Source: an uncultured Fidelibacterota bacterium (lineage in GTDB: Bacteria; Fidelibacterota; Marinisomatia; Marinisomatales; Marinisomataceae). From it: DNA of 64,000 nucleotides. Location of the stretch: NCBI GenBank assembly GCA_902576865.1, contig CACGWZ010000001.1, positions 97,595 to 161,594 of the forward strand, in the 5' to 3' direction. The notes under the pieces were generated by a model. It was not told where the DNA came from. It worked only from the letters and a program-made list of their open reading frames with translations, and did not search any database. The position numbers were made by a program, and so were the translations under genes. Positions 18,677-27,198 of this stretch are shown here, one piece after another (positions within the stretch are counted from its first letter, which is position 1; the number at the start of each line of letters is the position of its first letter).

Positions 18677-19456
18677 ATGGAAAATAAATGGGCTATTATA
18701 TTGGGGTGTTCAACAGGACACGGAGCAGCAATTGCTAGACAGTTAGCAACAGAAGGCTATGGGATTATTGGCTTTCACCTGGATAGAGGTCCCATCAAAA
18801 AAAATGCTATCAAACTTCAACAAGAATTAGCCTCTTTGAATAATAACAGAGTAAAATTTTGGAATGAAAATGCTGCTGATAAAGAAGTTATGTTATCAAA
18901 AATGGAAGAAATTGAATCTTTTTTAGAAAATGGTAAAGTAAAATTGCTTATGCATTCCATTGCATTTGGAAGTACAACTAATTTTTTTGAACCAACCCCT
19001 GTAAGGCAAAGACAGATGGACATGACTCAACATGTTATGGCTCATTGTTTAATATATTGGACGCAAGCTTTATTGAATAATAACCTTTTAATTTCGGGTT
19101 CTAGAATTTTAGGTTTAACCAGTGAAGGAAGTTATAAAGCTATGGAAGGGTATGGTCCTGTCGGGGTTGCTAAAGCATCTTTGGAAGCTGTAGTACGTCA
19201 AATTGGATGGGAGCTAGGAAGTAAAGGAATTACGGCAAATACCATTCAAGCAGGAATTACGCCTACAAGAGCATTAACAAAGATATCAAAAGACTGGGAA
19301 GATTGGGTAGAAAGAACTAAAAAAAGAAACCCAATGAAAAGAGTCACTACTCCAGAAGACGTAGCGGGACTTGTTTCATTATTATTAAATGATAAAGCGG
19401 ACTTTGTTAATTGTTCTACAATTTTTTGTGATGGCGGAGAGCACCGATCTCTTTAG
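18677..19456 (+). CDS. SDR-family enoyl-ACP reductase-like protein (FabI/FabL type)
   Basis: A 259-residue short-chain dehydrogenase. N-terminal ILGCSTGHGAAIARQLA binds the cofactor. The catalytic pair is in GYGPVGVAKASLEA: Tyr and Lys are seven positions apart (Y-x6-K), as in enoyl-ACP reductases such as FabI/FabL, not the Y-x3-K of ordinary SDRs. LLMHSIAFG and NTIQAGITPTRAL also match enoyl reductases. It probably catalyses the last step of fatty-acid elongation. The other possibility is a divergent SDR of unknown substrate. Its stop interlocks with that of the small convergent ORF (TTAG at 19453-19456). Confidence 0.78.
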   Translation: MENKWAIILGCSTGHGAAIARQLATEGYGIIGFHLDRGPIKKNAIKLQQELASLNNNRVKFWNENAADKEVMLSKMEEIESFLENGKVKLLMHSIAFGSTTNFFEPTPVRQRQMDMTQHVMAHCLIYWTQALLNNNLLISGSRILGLTSEGSYKAMEGYGPVGVAKASLEAVVRQIGWELGSKGITANTIQAGITPTRALTKISKDWEDWVERTKKRNPMKRVTTPEDVAGLVSLLLNDKADFVNCSTIFCDGGEHRSL

Positions 19457-19602
19457 TTTTTTTTAAAAATTTCAGAGATTACAAGAACAAAACCTCTTTT
19501 TAAAAGCGCCGAGCCATTGGCAATTAATTGCATACCGTTCGTTGCTTTTGTTGCCTTTTTATTTTTCACATCGCGCTTAATTTTTTTAATATTTTTTATC
19601 AT
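19453..19602 (-). CDS. Small basic protein of unknown function, coupled to algH
   Basis: A 49-codon frame. Its ATG at 19602 overlaps the algH stop as ATGA (19599-19602), and its stop interlocks with the convergent FabI-like gene. The product begins MIKNIKKIKRDVKNKKATKA and is very Lys-rich at the N-terminus. It then has a hydrophobic-leaning half (LIANGSALLKRGFVLVISEI). I recognise no family. The tight junctions on both sides support a real gene. It is short enough to be chance. Confidence 0.45.
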   Translation of the reverse strand: MIKNIKKIKRDVKNKKATKATNGMQLIANGSALLKRGFVLVISEIFKKN

Positions 19603-20144
19603 GAAATTCCACTCGTTCCAACAAACCCATAACTGTCTAAACCAAACATATGAATAAGTTCTCTCCATAGGTCTTTTGGGGAAGATTTAAAAATAGAGTC
19701 ACTATATTCTTGTAATAACCAATCACCTCTCTCAATCTCCTTTTGAAGCTGGTTTTTGCTCCAGGCTGCATGACCAAAAATAAGCTTAGTATTTTTAGGA
19801 GTTTTTTCGTTAAACAATATTTCTTGAATGAGGTCCAAGTCTGTTGATAGTTCAATCTTATCAGAAAAATCGTCTGATTTTCCTGTATTTCTCTTAACAA
19901 TACATGCTTCGTTTAAGCCAACAGGACCACCAAAAAAAATTTTTTCGGAATCATTTATAATATCTTCAAATATTTTATTTTTAATCCCAGAACTAATGAT
20001 CTTCATTTGACTAATTGGTTTGTTTACTATTATGCCCATTGTACCATTTTTATCATCTTCACAAATGAAAATCACACTTTTAGCAAAGTAGGGATCAACC
20101 ATATTTGGCATTGAAATCAAAAGCTTATTTTTTAGGTTTTCCAT
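19599..20144 (-). CDS. YqgE/AlgH family protein
   Basis: 181 residues of the UPF0301 (YqgE/AlgH) fold. Seen: LLISMPNMVDPYFAKSVIFI and CEDDKNGTMGIIVNKPIS at the N-terminus, FFGGPVGLNEACIV, LIFGHAAWSKNQLQKEIERG and a Trp-rich end (DWLLQEYSDSIF, DLWRELIHMFG). These are all diagnostic. The biochemical role of the family is not settled; AlgH was named from alginate regulation in Pseudomonas, which need not apply here. It is divergent from uvrA with 81 bases between starts. Confidence 0.93.
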   Translation of the reverse strand: MENLKNKLLISMPNMVDPYFAKSVIFICEDDKNGTMGIIVNKPISQMKIISSGIKNKIFEDIINDSEKIFFGGPVGLNEACIVKRNTGKSDDFSDKIELSTDLDLIQEILFNEKTPKNTKLIFGHAAWSKNQLQKEIERGDWLLQEYSDSIFKSSPKDLWRELIHMFGLDSYGFVGTSGIS

Positions 20145-20225
20145 TTTTTATTTAATAAAACATAAATCCTTTTTTGAATCATGTCCAGAGTTAAGTAAAT
20201 TACAGGTTAAATTTTTGCGAAAAAA

Positions 20226-23039
20226 ATGAAAAATAAGTTAAAAATACGCGGTGCTAGACAACACAACTTAAAAGAGGTTGCCGTTGATATTGAAAAAAAT
20301 AAGCTAGTAGTAATCACCGGACCATCAGGATCTGGTAAGTCGTCACTAGCTTTTGATACAATTTATGCAGAAGGACAGAGAAGATATGTTGAATCTTTAT
20401 CAGCATATGCAAGACAATTTCTTGATTTAATGGAAAAGCCGGATGTAGATACAATTGAAGGATTATCTCCAGCAATATCAATTGAACAAAAAACAGGTTC
20501 GCGTAATCCTAGATCTACGGTTGGTACAATTACAGAAATTCATGACTATCTGAGATTGCTTTATGCGAGCATAGGACAACCACATTGTTGGGAGTGTTCT
20601 AGACCAATCACAAGACAGTCTCCAGAACAAATTGTAGAACAAATCTTAAAATCCCACAAAAGTGAAAAAGCATATATATTATCTCCAGTAGTTCAAGGTA
20701 GAAAAGGAGAACACAAAACAGTTCTTGATGAACTAAAAAAGAAGGGTTTTCTTAGGGTAAGAATTGACAAGGAAATTGTTTCATTAAGAAAAATACCCTC
20801 TTTAGAAAAAAATAAAAAGCATGATATAGACGTTCTAGTTGATAGAGTATTAGTTGAAAAAGATATTAAATCTCGGCTTTTGGAATCAGTTGAGCTTGCT
20901 CTAAGCATGGGCAATGGGATTTGCATAATAAATATTGATAATAAAGAAGACTACTTATTTAGCGAACATTTTGCATGTGCTTATCATCCTTACGTAATGA
21001 TGACAGATTTAACACCAAGAATGTTTTCATTTAACTCCCCATATGGAGCCTGCCAACAATGTGATGGATTAGGATATATAACGGAGATTGACCCAAATCT
21101 TGTAGTTCCTGATACAAAAAAATCTTTAATTCAAGAAGCAATAAAACCTATTGGTAGTCAACCTAAAGGATTCCACGGTAGTAAGCTAAGGGCACTTGCA
21201 CGTGAATTTGATTTATCCTTTTCAAAGCCATGGAATAAAATCTCAAAAGAAATACGAACTATTTTACTTTATGGCTTATCTGGTAAAAAAATTGATGTGG
21301 ATTATAATAGTTCAAATTTTTCTGGTACGTATAAAGGTAAATGGGAGGGTGTTATTCCAGAGCTTCAAAGAAGGTATAAGCAAACACAGTCGTTTGGAAT
21401 AAGAAGGTGGATTGAAAGTTTTATGAGTACAAGAGAGTGCGATAGCTGTAAAGGAAAAAGACTTAAAGACTCTTCTTTAAACGTAAATGTGGGTTCAATA
21501 AATATTGGAGATCTTTGTTCAAAAAATATTTCGGAAACACTGGAATTTTTTGAAAAACTTGATTTGACTGATAATCAAAAAGAGATTGCCGGAGGCATCT
21601 TAAATGAGATTAAAAAGAGACTGAGCTTCCTAATTAATGTTGGTTTGAATTATTTGACTCTTGACAGGGCCTCAAGAACCTTATCGGGGGGCGAGGCACA
21701 AAGAATTAGGTTGGCCTCACAGGTTGGATCTCAGCTTACCGGAGTTTTATATGTTTTAGATGAGCCATCGATTGGTTTGCATCCCAGAGACAATGATAGA
21801 CTTTTGAACACTTTAAAGTCTTTGAAGGACATTGGTAATACAGTTATAGTTGTTGAACATGATTTAGATACAATAGAATCAGCAGATCAAATCATTGATA
21901 TGGGACCTAAAGCTGGATTTCACGGAGGAGAAGTTGTTTTTTCAGGTAATCTTGAAGAAATAACAAAACATCAAAAAAGCTTAACAGGTAAATATTTGTC
22001 TGGAGAAAAATTCATTTCTTTACCTAACTATAGGTTACCAACCTTTGATCATTTTTCGCTTATTGGAGCATCTGGCAATAATCTTAAAAATGTAGATGTA
22101 AGTTTTCCTTACGAAAGACTTATTGCTGTGACAGGAGTTTCTGGAAGTGGCAAAAGCTCTCTTATCAACCAAACTCTTTATCCAGCGTTATCAAACATGG
22201 TTAATTTTGGTGTAAAAGACATGCTTCCATTCAAAAATCTTGTTAGGACTGATAAGATAGAAAGAGTGATTAATGTAGACCAAAAACCCATAGGCAAAAC
22301 ACCACGATCTAATCCTGCAACTTATACTGGTATTTTTACTCATATTAGAGATTTGTTTGCACAAACAAGAGAAGCGAAATTAAGAGGATATAAAATTGGT
22401 AGATTTTCTTTTAATGTAAAGGGCGGGAGATGCGAATCTTGTCAAGGAGCAGGTATTATAAAAATTGAAATGAATTTTTTACCAGATGTATATGTGAGTT
22501 GTGATGATTGTAATGGTAAAAGATACAATAAAGAAACCTTACAGATTGAATACAAAAATAAAAATATTGATGATATTTTAAATATGTCTGTTGAAGATGC
22601 TAGAGTATTTTTTAAAAATATACAGCCAATCAAAAAAAGGTTAGATACACTTCATGATGTAGGACTAGGATATATAAAGTTGGGACAGCAAGCTACAACG
22701 CTTTCAGGTGGAGAGGCCCAAAGAATTAAGCTTTCAACGGAACTATCTAAAACAAGCACCAAAAACACAGTATATTTTCTCGACGAACCAACTACAGGAT
22801 TACATGTTGATGATATTCAAATGTTATTATCTGTTTTACAAAAGCTTGTTGATCAAGGAAACACTATTATAGTCATTGAACATAACTTAGATGTAGTAAA
22901 GTGTGCAGATTGGATTATTGATCTTGGGCCGGAAGGTGGAGAGGGTGGTGGAACAGTTGTTGCTCAAGGTACTGTTGATGAGTTATCAAAAGATAAAGCT
23001 TCAATTACAGGAAAATTTCTTAAAAAAGTTCTCAAATAA
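20226..23039 (+). CDS. uvrA: Excinuclease ABC subunit A
   Basis: Damage-recognition ATPase of nucleotide excision repair, 937 residues with two ABC modules. Walker A loops are at GPSGSGKSSLAFDT and GVSGSGKSSLINQT. Signature motifs are at TLSGGEAQRIRLA and TLSGGEAQRIKLS, and Walker B at VLDEPSIGLHPRD and FLDEPTTGLH. The insertion zinc site reads FACAYHP then ACQQCDGLGY, so the usual first CxxC is CxxH. The C-terminal zinc finger is CESCQGAG and CDDCNGKRYN, intact. It opens the long plus-strand run towards rplI. uvrB and uvrC are not in the window. Confidence 0.98.
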   Translation: MKNKLKIRGARQHNLKEVAVDIEKNKLVVITGPSGSGKSSLAFDTIYAEGQRRYVESLSAYARQFLDLMEKPDVDTIEGLSPAISIEQKTGSRNPRSTVGTITEIHDYLRLLYASIGQPHCWECSRPITRQSPEQIVEQILKSHKSEKAYILSPVVQGRKGEHKTVLDELKKKGFLRVRIDKEIVSLRKIPSLEKNKKHDIDVLVDRVLVEKDIKSRLLESVELALSMGNGICIINIDNKEDYLFSEHFACAYHPYVMMTDLTPRMFSFNSPYGACQQCDGLGYITEIDPNLVVPDTKKSLIQEAIKPIGSQPKGFHGSKLRALAREFDLSFSKPWNKISKEIRTILLYGLSGKKIDVDYNSSNFSGTYKGKWEGVIPELQRRYKQTQSFGIRRWIESFMSTRECDSCKGKRLKDSSLNVNVGSINIGDLCSKNISETLEFFEKLDLTDNQKEIAGGILNEIKKRLSFLINVGLNYLTLDRASRTLSGGEAQRIRLASQVGSQLTGVLYVLDEPSIGLHPRDNDRLLNTLKSLKDIGNTVIVVEHDLDTIESADQIIDMGPKAGFHGGEVVFSGNLEEITKHQKSLTGKYLSGEKFISLPNYRLPTFDHFSLIGASGNNLKNVDVSFPYERLIAVTGVSGSGKSSLINQTLYPALSNMVNFGVKDMLPFKNLVRTDKIERVINVDQKPIGKTPRSNPATYTGIFTHIRDLFAQTREAKLRGYKIGRFSFNVKGGRCESCQGAGIIKIEMNFLPDVYVSCDDCNGKRYNKETLQIEYKNKNIDDILNMSVEDARVFFKNIQPIKKRLDTLHDVGLGYIKLGQQATTLSGGEAQRIKLSTELSKTSTKNTVYFLDEPTTGLHVDDIQMLLSVLQKLVDQGNTIIVIEHNLDVVKCADWIIDLGPEGGEGGGTVVAQGTVDELSKDKASITGKFLKKVLK

Positions 23040-23080
23040 TTTTTTGGATAACGGGCATTCCATATTTATCTTAGTATATC

Positions 23081-24073
23081 GTGACAGATGAACAAAAAAT
23101 AGTTATATCTTCAAACGAAGAAAAAAATTTTGATAAACAAATCAGACCAAATTTTTTCGACGATTTTATTGGACAAACTTCTATCGTTAAGTCTCTAAAA
23201 ACCTATATTACCGCAGCAATACAAAGAGAAGAAGCGCTAGACCATATACTTTTATATGGTCCCCCAGGATTAGGAAAAACCACTCTTGCAAATATCATTG
23301 CTACAGAATTAGAAAAAGGTTTTTTATCTACATCTGGTCCAGTTATATCCATCCCTGGAGATCTTTCTGGAATGTTGACAAATCTTCAAGATAGAGATGT
23401 ATTCTTCATAGATGAAATTCATAGAGTTAACACAACCGTAGAGGAGTATCTTTATTCAGCTATGGAAGACTTCAAGATTGATATTTTAATAGATTCCGGC
23501 CCTAATGCAAGAACTGTAAGAATTGATTTAGAGCCTTTTACGTTGGTCGGAGCAACCACGAGATTGGGGAATATCTCTACACCTATGAGAGATAGATTTG
23601 GTGCAATTTTCAGGTTAGATTTTTACCAAAAAAACGAAATATTTAAAATTTTAAAAAGAACAGCATCTATTTTAGAAATAAATGTTCAAGATGATGCATT
23701 AACAGAAATTGCTGGTAGATCAAGAGGTACACCCAGAATAGCTAATAGAGTTTTGAAAAGAGTCAGAGACTTTGCACAAGTTAAAAATTTAAAAGATATA
23801 AAACTTGAAGAGGCAAGAGGATTTCTTGATAATATCGGCATTGATAAAAATGGATTAGAAAGTATGGATCGTAAAATTTTAAAAAATCTTATTGCTAACT
23901 ATAATGGTGGACCAACCGGTGGGAAATCACTTGCAATTTCTATTAATGAAGACATTCAAACAATAGAAGATGTGTATGAACCATACTTAATTAAAGAAGG
24001 ATTTATTGAAAGAACTTCAAGAGGAAGAATAGCAACCGATAAAGCCTATGCTTTATTTGATTTAAAAAAATAA
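23081..24073 (+). CDS. ruvB: Holliday junction branch-migration helicase RuvB
   Basis: AAA+ motor of the RuvAB complex. The 330 residues start at GTG. Seen: RPNFFDDFIGQTSIVKSL, LLYGPPGLGKTTLANII (Walker A), FFIDEIHRVNTTVEEYLYSA (Walker B and following helix), LVGATTRLGNISTPMRDRFG (sensor 1 and arginine finger), RSRGTPRIANR, and the winged-helix end IKEGFIERTSRGRIATDKAY. ruvA and ruvC are not adjacent. The gene follows uvrA by 41 bases. Confidence 0.97.
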   Translation: MTDEQKIVISSNEEKNFDKQIRPNFFDDFIGQTSIVKSLKTYITAAIQREEALDHILLYGPPGLGKTTLANIIATELEKGFLSTSGPVISIPGDLSGMLTNLQDRDVFFIDEIHRVNTTVEEYLYSAMEDFKIDILIDSGPNARTVRIDLEPFTLVGATTRLGNISTPMRDRFGAIFRLDFYQKNEIFKILKRTASILEINVQDDALTEIAGRSRGTPRIANRVLKRVRDFAQVKNLKDIKLEEARGFLDNIGIDKNGLESMDRKILKNLIANYNGGPTGGKSLAISINEDIQTIEDVYEPYLIKEGFIERTSRGRIATDKAYALFDLKK

Positions 24074-24091
24074 GGAGAAAAGCAAAGCTGT

Positions 24092-25144
24092 ATGATAGAA
24101 AAAAAGAAAAAGTATAAATTAAGCGACTTTAGATATCAACTCCCTAAAAAATTCATTGCTCAAAAACCAAAACAAAAAAGAGATGGATCAAAAATGATGG
24201 TCTTGAACAGGGAAGATCAGAGCATAAAGCACAAAAAGTTTTCTGACATCACCGATTATTTTAAGAAAAATGATTTATTAATTTTGAACAATACAAAAGT
24301 ATTTCCGGCAAAGCTTTACGCAACAAAAGATAGGACAGATGCAAAAGTTGAAATATTCCTTTTGAGAGAACTTGGAGATCGTTTGTGGGAAGTTCTTGTT
24401 AAGCCGGCAAGAAAAGTACGAATTGGAAATAAATTGATTTTATCTAACGGTCTTTTTTGTGACGTAATTGATAATACTGTTTCTGGTGGAAGAGTAGTAC
24501 GATTTGAATTCGAGAAGGGTAATTTTGATGACATTTTAGATAAGATTGGTCACCCACCTTTACCTCCATATATTGAAAGACCGACAGTCAAAACAGATAA
24601 GGAAAGATATCAAACAGTTTATGCTGAAAAAAGAGGCGCAGTAGCAGCTCCTATTGCGGGTTTGCACTTTACACCCCAAATACTTAAAAAACTTGAAAAG
24701 AAAGGAGTGAACATTTACTACATCACTCTGCACATAGGCCTTGGAACATTCAAACCTGTTCAGGTTGAAGATTTGAATAGGCACCACATGGACTCAGAAT
24801 ATTTTGAAGTTTCTCCTAGTACAGCTGTTGCAATCAACGAAGCAAAAAGAAAAAGAAGAAGAATATTTGCAGTTGGTACCTCTACCGTGAGAGCATTGGA
24901 GACTGTAAATGTGTCGGGTTTTCAAATATCTCCTAAAAAAGGTTGGACAAATAAATTTATTCATCCTCCTCATGAGTTTAAAATAGTGGATGGACTAATT
25001 ACAAATTTCCATCAACCAGAAAGTACGCTATTGATGCTAACCTCTTCCTTTGGTGGATACAAATTCATCAAAGAAGCATATAAAGTAGCGAAGAAAAAAA
25101 AATATAGATTTTTGAGTTATGGGGACTCAATGTTTATAACATAA
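24092..25144 (+). CDS. queA: S-adenosylmethionine:tRNA ribosyltransferase-isomerase
   Basis: Transfers and isomerises the ribosyl group of SAM to make epoxyqueuosine in the tRNA wobble base. The 350 residues show YQLPKKFIAQKPKQKRDGSK, LLILNNTKVFPAKL, EIFLLREL, WEVLVKPARKVRIG, GHPPLPPYIERP, YAEKRGAVAAPIAGLHFTP and TLHIGLGTFKPV. GTSTVRALETV, TNFHQPESTLLMLTSSFGG and YGDSMFI follow. An AAGGAG ribosome site lies at 24071-24076. It is followed immediately by ispDF. Confidence 0.97.
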   Translation: MIEKKKKYKLSDFRYQLPKKFIAQKPKQKRDGSKMMVLNREDQSIKHKKFSDITDYFKKNDLLILNNTKVFPAKLYATKDRTDAKVEIFLLRELGDRLWEVLVKPARKVRIGNKLILSNGLFCDVIDNTVSGGRVVRFEFEKGNFDDILDKIGHPPLPPYIERPTVKTDKERYQTVYAEKRGAVAAPIAGLHFTPQILKKLEKKGVNIYYITLHIGLGTFKPVQVEDLNRHHMDSEYFEVSPSTAVAINEAKRKRRRIFAVGTSTVRALETVNVSGFQISPKKGWTNKFIHPPHEFKIVDGLITNFHQPESTLLMLTSSFGGYKFIKEAYKVAKKKKYRFLSYGDSMFIT

Positions 25145-25145
25145 A

Positions 25146-26288
25146 ATGAAAAACATCGCTATTATAGTTGGAGCAGGATCAGGCGAAAGATTCGGTTCTT
25201 ATAAGCAGATAGAAATGATAAACAATAAACCTGTATATAAATATTCTATTGATGCATTTCTTGATACAGATTGTTTTTCTCAAATAATATTAGTTGTTCC
25301 TAATAAATTGTTCAGCATTATATCTAAACAATTAACCAAAGAAAGGTATAGTAACGTAGTAGTATATGAAGGAGGAAATACAAGAGCACAATCTGTTTAT
25401 AATGCATTTTCTAAAATTGTAAAAAATGAAAATAACAAAATATTCATTCATGATGCCGCAAGGCCCTTAATATCAACAAAAACAATTTTAGACCTTATAA
25501 ATTTTTCAAAAAAAGAAGATGCGGTTGTTTTAGCAAAGAAAATTAATGAAACTGTAAAATCTGTAAAAAAAGGACAATCGAAATTCACTGTAGACAGATC
25601 AGCATTATGGACGGCAGAAACGCCTCAAGTATTTAATCATAAAATTCTTCAAGATGTTTATGAAAAAAAGCTAGATATCATTGATGAATTTTCAGATGAG
25701 GCTTCATTAGTTGAAGAATGCGGCTATAAAGTTAAAATTTGTGAAAATAGAAGCTTGAATACAAAAATTACTACAAAAGAAGACCTGGATTTAATTTCAA
25801 AAAATATGATAAATAATATTTTTGTTGGAATTGGACTTGACTGTCATTCACTTGAAAAAGGTAGCGGTATTGTTCTGGGAGGTTATAAAATAAAATGTAA
25901 CTTAAAATCTGTTGCACATTCAGATGGAGACGTTTTAACACATGCTATTATAGACGCATTATGCGGAGCATTAAATTTGGGCGACATAGGACAACATTTT
26001 CCTAATACCTCAAAGAACAAAAATATTTCAAGCATTAAATTATTAAAAAAAATAATATCATTAATTCCAAGTAATATTAGCATTATCAATATTGACGCTT
26101 CAATTGTACTAAACAGCCCAAAAATTTCAAAATACAAATCAAAAATAGTTTCAACATTGGCTCCAATATTAAAAATTTCAGAAAGTCAAATATCTATTAA
26201 AGGTATTACAAGCAACGGATTAAGCTTTTTAGATATGAAAAATGGTTGGGGAGCAGAAGTAATCATTTCTCTTAAACAATGGAACTAA
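25146..26288 (+). CDS. ispDF: Bifunctional IspD/IspF of the MEP pathway
   Basis: One 380-residue chain carries two non-consecutive MEP-pathway enzymes. Residues about 1-220 are the cytidylyltransferase IspD (AIIVGAGSGERFG, GGNTRAQSVYNAF, IHDAARPLIS, WTAETPQVFN). Residues about 222-380 are the 2,4-cyclodiphosphate synthase IspF (VGIGLDCHSLEKGSGIVLGG, VAHSDGDVLTHAIIDALCG, LNLGDIGQHFPNT). Metal ligands Asp, His and His of IspF are present. The fusion has no stop or frame change at the join. The last 10 bases overlap ispE, which makes the enzyme acting between IspD and IspF. Confidence 0.96.
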   Translation: MKNIAIIVGAGSGERFGSYKQIEMINNKPVYKYSIDAFLDTDCFSQIILVVPNKLFSIISKQLTKERYSNVVVYEGGNTRAQSVYNAFSKIVKNENNKIFIHDAARPLISTKTILDLINFSKKEDAVVLAKKINETVKSVKKGQSKFTVDRSALWTAETPQVFNHKILQDVYEKKLDIIDEFSDEASLVEECGYKVKICENRSLNTKITTKEDLDLISKNMINNIFVGIGLDCHSLEKGSGIVLGGYKIKCNLKSVAHSDGDVLTHAIIDALCGALNLGDIGQHFPNTSKNKNISSIKLLKKIISLIPSNISIINIDASIVLNSPKISKYKSKIVSTLAPILKISESQISIKGITSNGLSFLDMKNGWGAEVIISLKQWN

Positions 26289-27115
26289 AATCAACTTCAA
26301 AGATTAATATTGGGCTGCATGTACACGACAAAAGAAGTGATGGCTTTCATAATATTTCAACACTATTCCAAGAGATAAATCTTTGTGATACAATCAAAAT
26401 TGTTGAAGACAAAAATTTTTCATGTGCAACAAACTGTGGTACTATTATCGAGAAGGATAATTTTGGAACAAAAGCATTTAATATAATGAAAACACAATAC
26501 TCAGATATACCCAATGTACGTATTTCAATTACAAAAACAATACCCACAAACGCTGGCCTTGGAGGAGGATCGAGTAATGGGACAGCAGTATTAATGGGAT
26601 TAAATCATCTTTTCAAACTTAATTTAAGCAAACAAAAATTATCTGAAATGGCAAGTAAAGTTAGCTCCGATTCTGCTTTTTTTGTAAGTGGAGGATTGCA
26701 GTTTGGCACTCAGAGAGGAGAAAAGCTAGATGTCATTCAAAATATAAAGATACCCAAACATATTTTATTAGTTCATCCCGGTATTAAAATCAGCACAAAA
26801 GAGGCTTTTAGTCATTTAAAAAACCATTTGTTAAATGAAAATATGGACATTAACTTGTCGCAATTATTAAAAGAATTAAATAATTATACTTTTAATTCTA
26901 GGTTATTTAAAAATGATTTTGAGATGTACGTTTTTGAAACACATCCAGAAATTGGCGCAATAAAATTAAAAATTTTGGATTTCGGTGCAAAATATGCCAG
27001 TTTGTCGGGTACGGGTTCGACTGTGTTTGGAATATTTTCCTCAAAAAAAGACTTGCTTAAAGCGCAGTCTTTCTTCAGTCCCCAATACTCAACTTACTAT
27101 GTAAATCCAATTTAA
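26279..27115 (+). CDS. ispE: 4-diphosphocytidyl-2-C-methyl-D-erythritol kinase
   Basis: A GHMP kinase of the MEP isoprenoid pathway, 278 residues. Seen: STSKINIGLHVHDKRSDGFH (substrate region with Lys, Asn, Asp), TIPTNAGLGGGSSNGTAVL (phosphate-binding GHMP loop), SKVSSDSAFFVSGG with the catalytic-base Asp, and C-terminal ASLSGTGSTVFGIF. It begins inside ispDF (10-base overlap), so all three activities come from one coupled message. dxr lies separately at 45.8 kb. Confidence 0.95.
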   Translation: MELKSTSKINIGLHVHDKRSDGFHNISTLFQEINLCDTIKIVEDKNFSCATNCGTIIEKDNFGTKAFNIMKTQYSDIPNVRISITKTIPTNAGLGGGSSNGTAVLMGLNHLFKLNLSKQKLSEMASKVSSDSAFFVSGGLQFGTQRGEKLDVIQNIKIPKHILLVHPGIKISTKEAFSHLKNHLLNENMDINLSQLLKELNNYTFNSRLFKNDFEMYVFETHPEIGAIKLKILDFGAKYASLSGTGSTVFGIFSSKKDLLKAQSFFSPQYSTYYVNPI

Positions 27116-27119
27116 TTTT

Positions 27120-27191
27120 TGGGGAGTCGTCTAATTGGCAGGACACCTGGTTTTGGTCCAGGCAGTCGGGGTTCGAGTCCCTGCTCCCCAA
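27120..27191 (+). tRNA. tRNA-Gln (anticodon TTG)
   Basis: A full cloverleaf can be drawn. The acceptor stem is TGGGGAG with CTCCCCA (27120-27126 and 27184-27190). The anticodon stem is CCTGG/CCAGG around the loop TTTTGGT, giving anticodon TTG. The T arm is CGGGG-TTCGAGT-CCCTG. The discriminator is A at 27191, and the next bases are CAA, so CCA is not encoded and must be added. It lies between ispE and prs on the same strand and may be processed from that transcript. Confidence 0.96.
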
Positions 27192-27198
27192 CAAATTT

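Noticed and set aside
25146..26288. ispDF as an assembly or frameshift artefact
   Set aside because: Both domains are complete in one uninterrupted frame, and this fusion is a known natural form.
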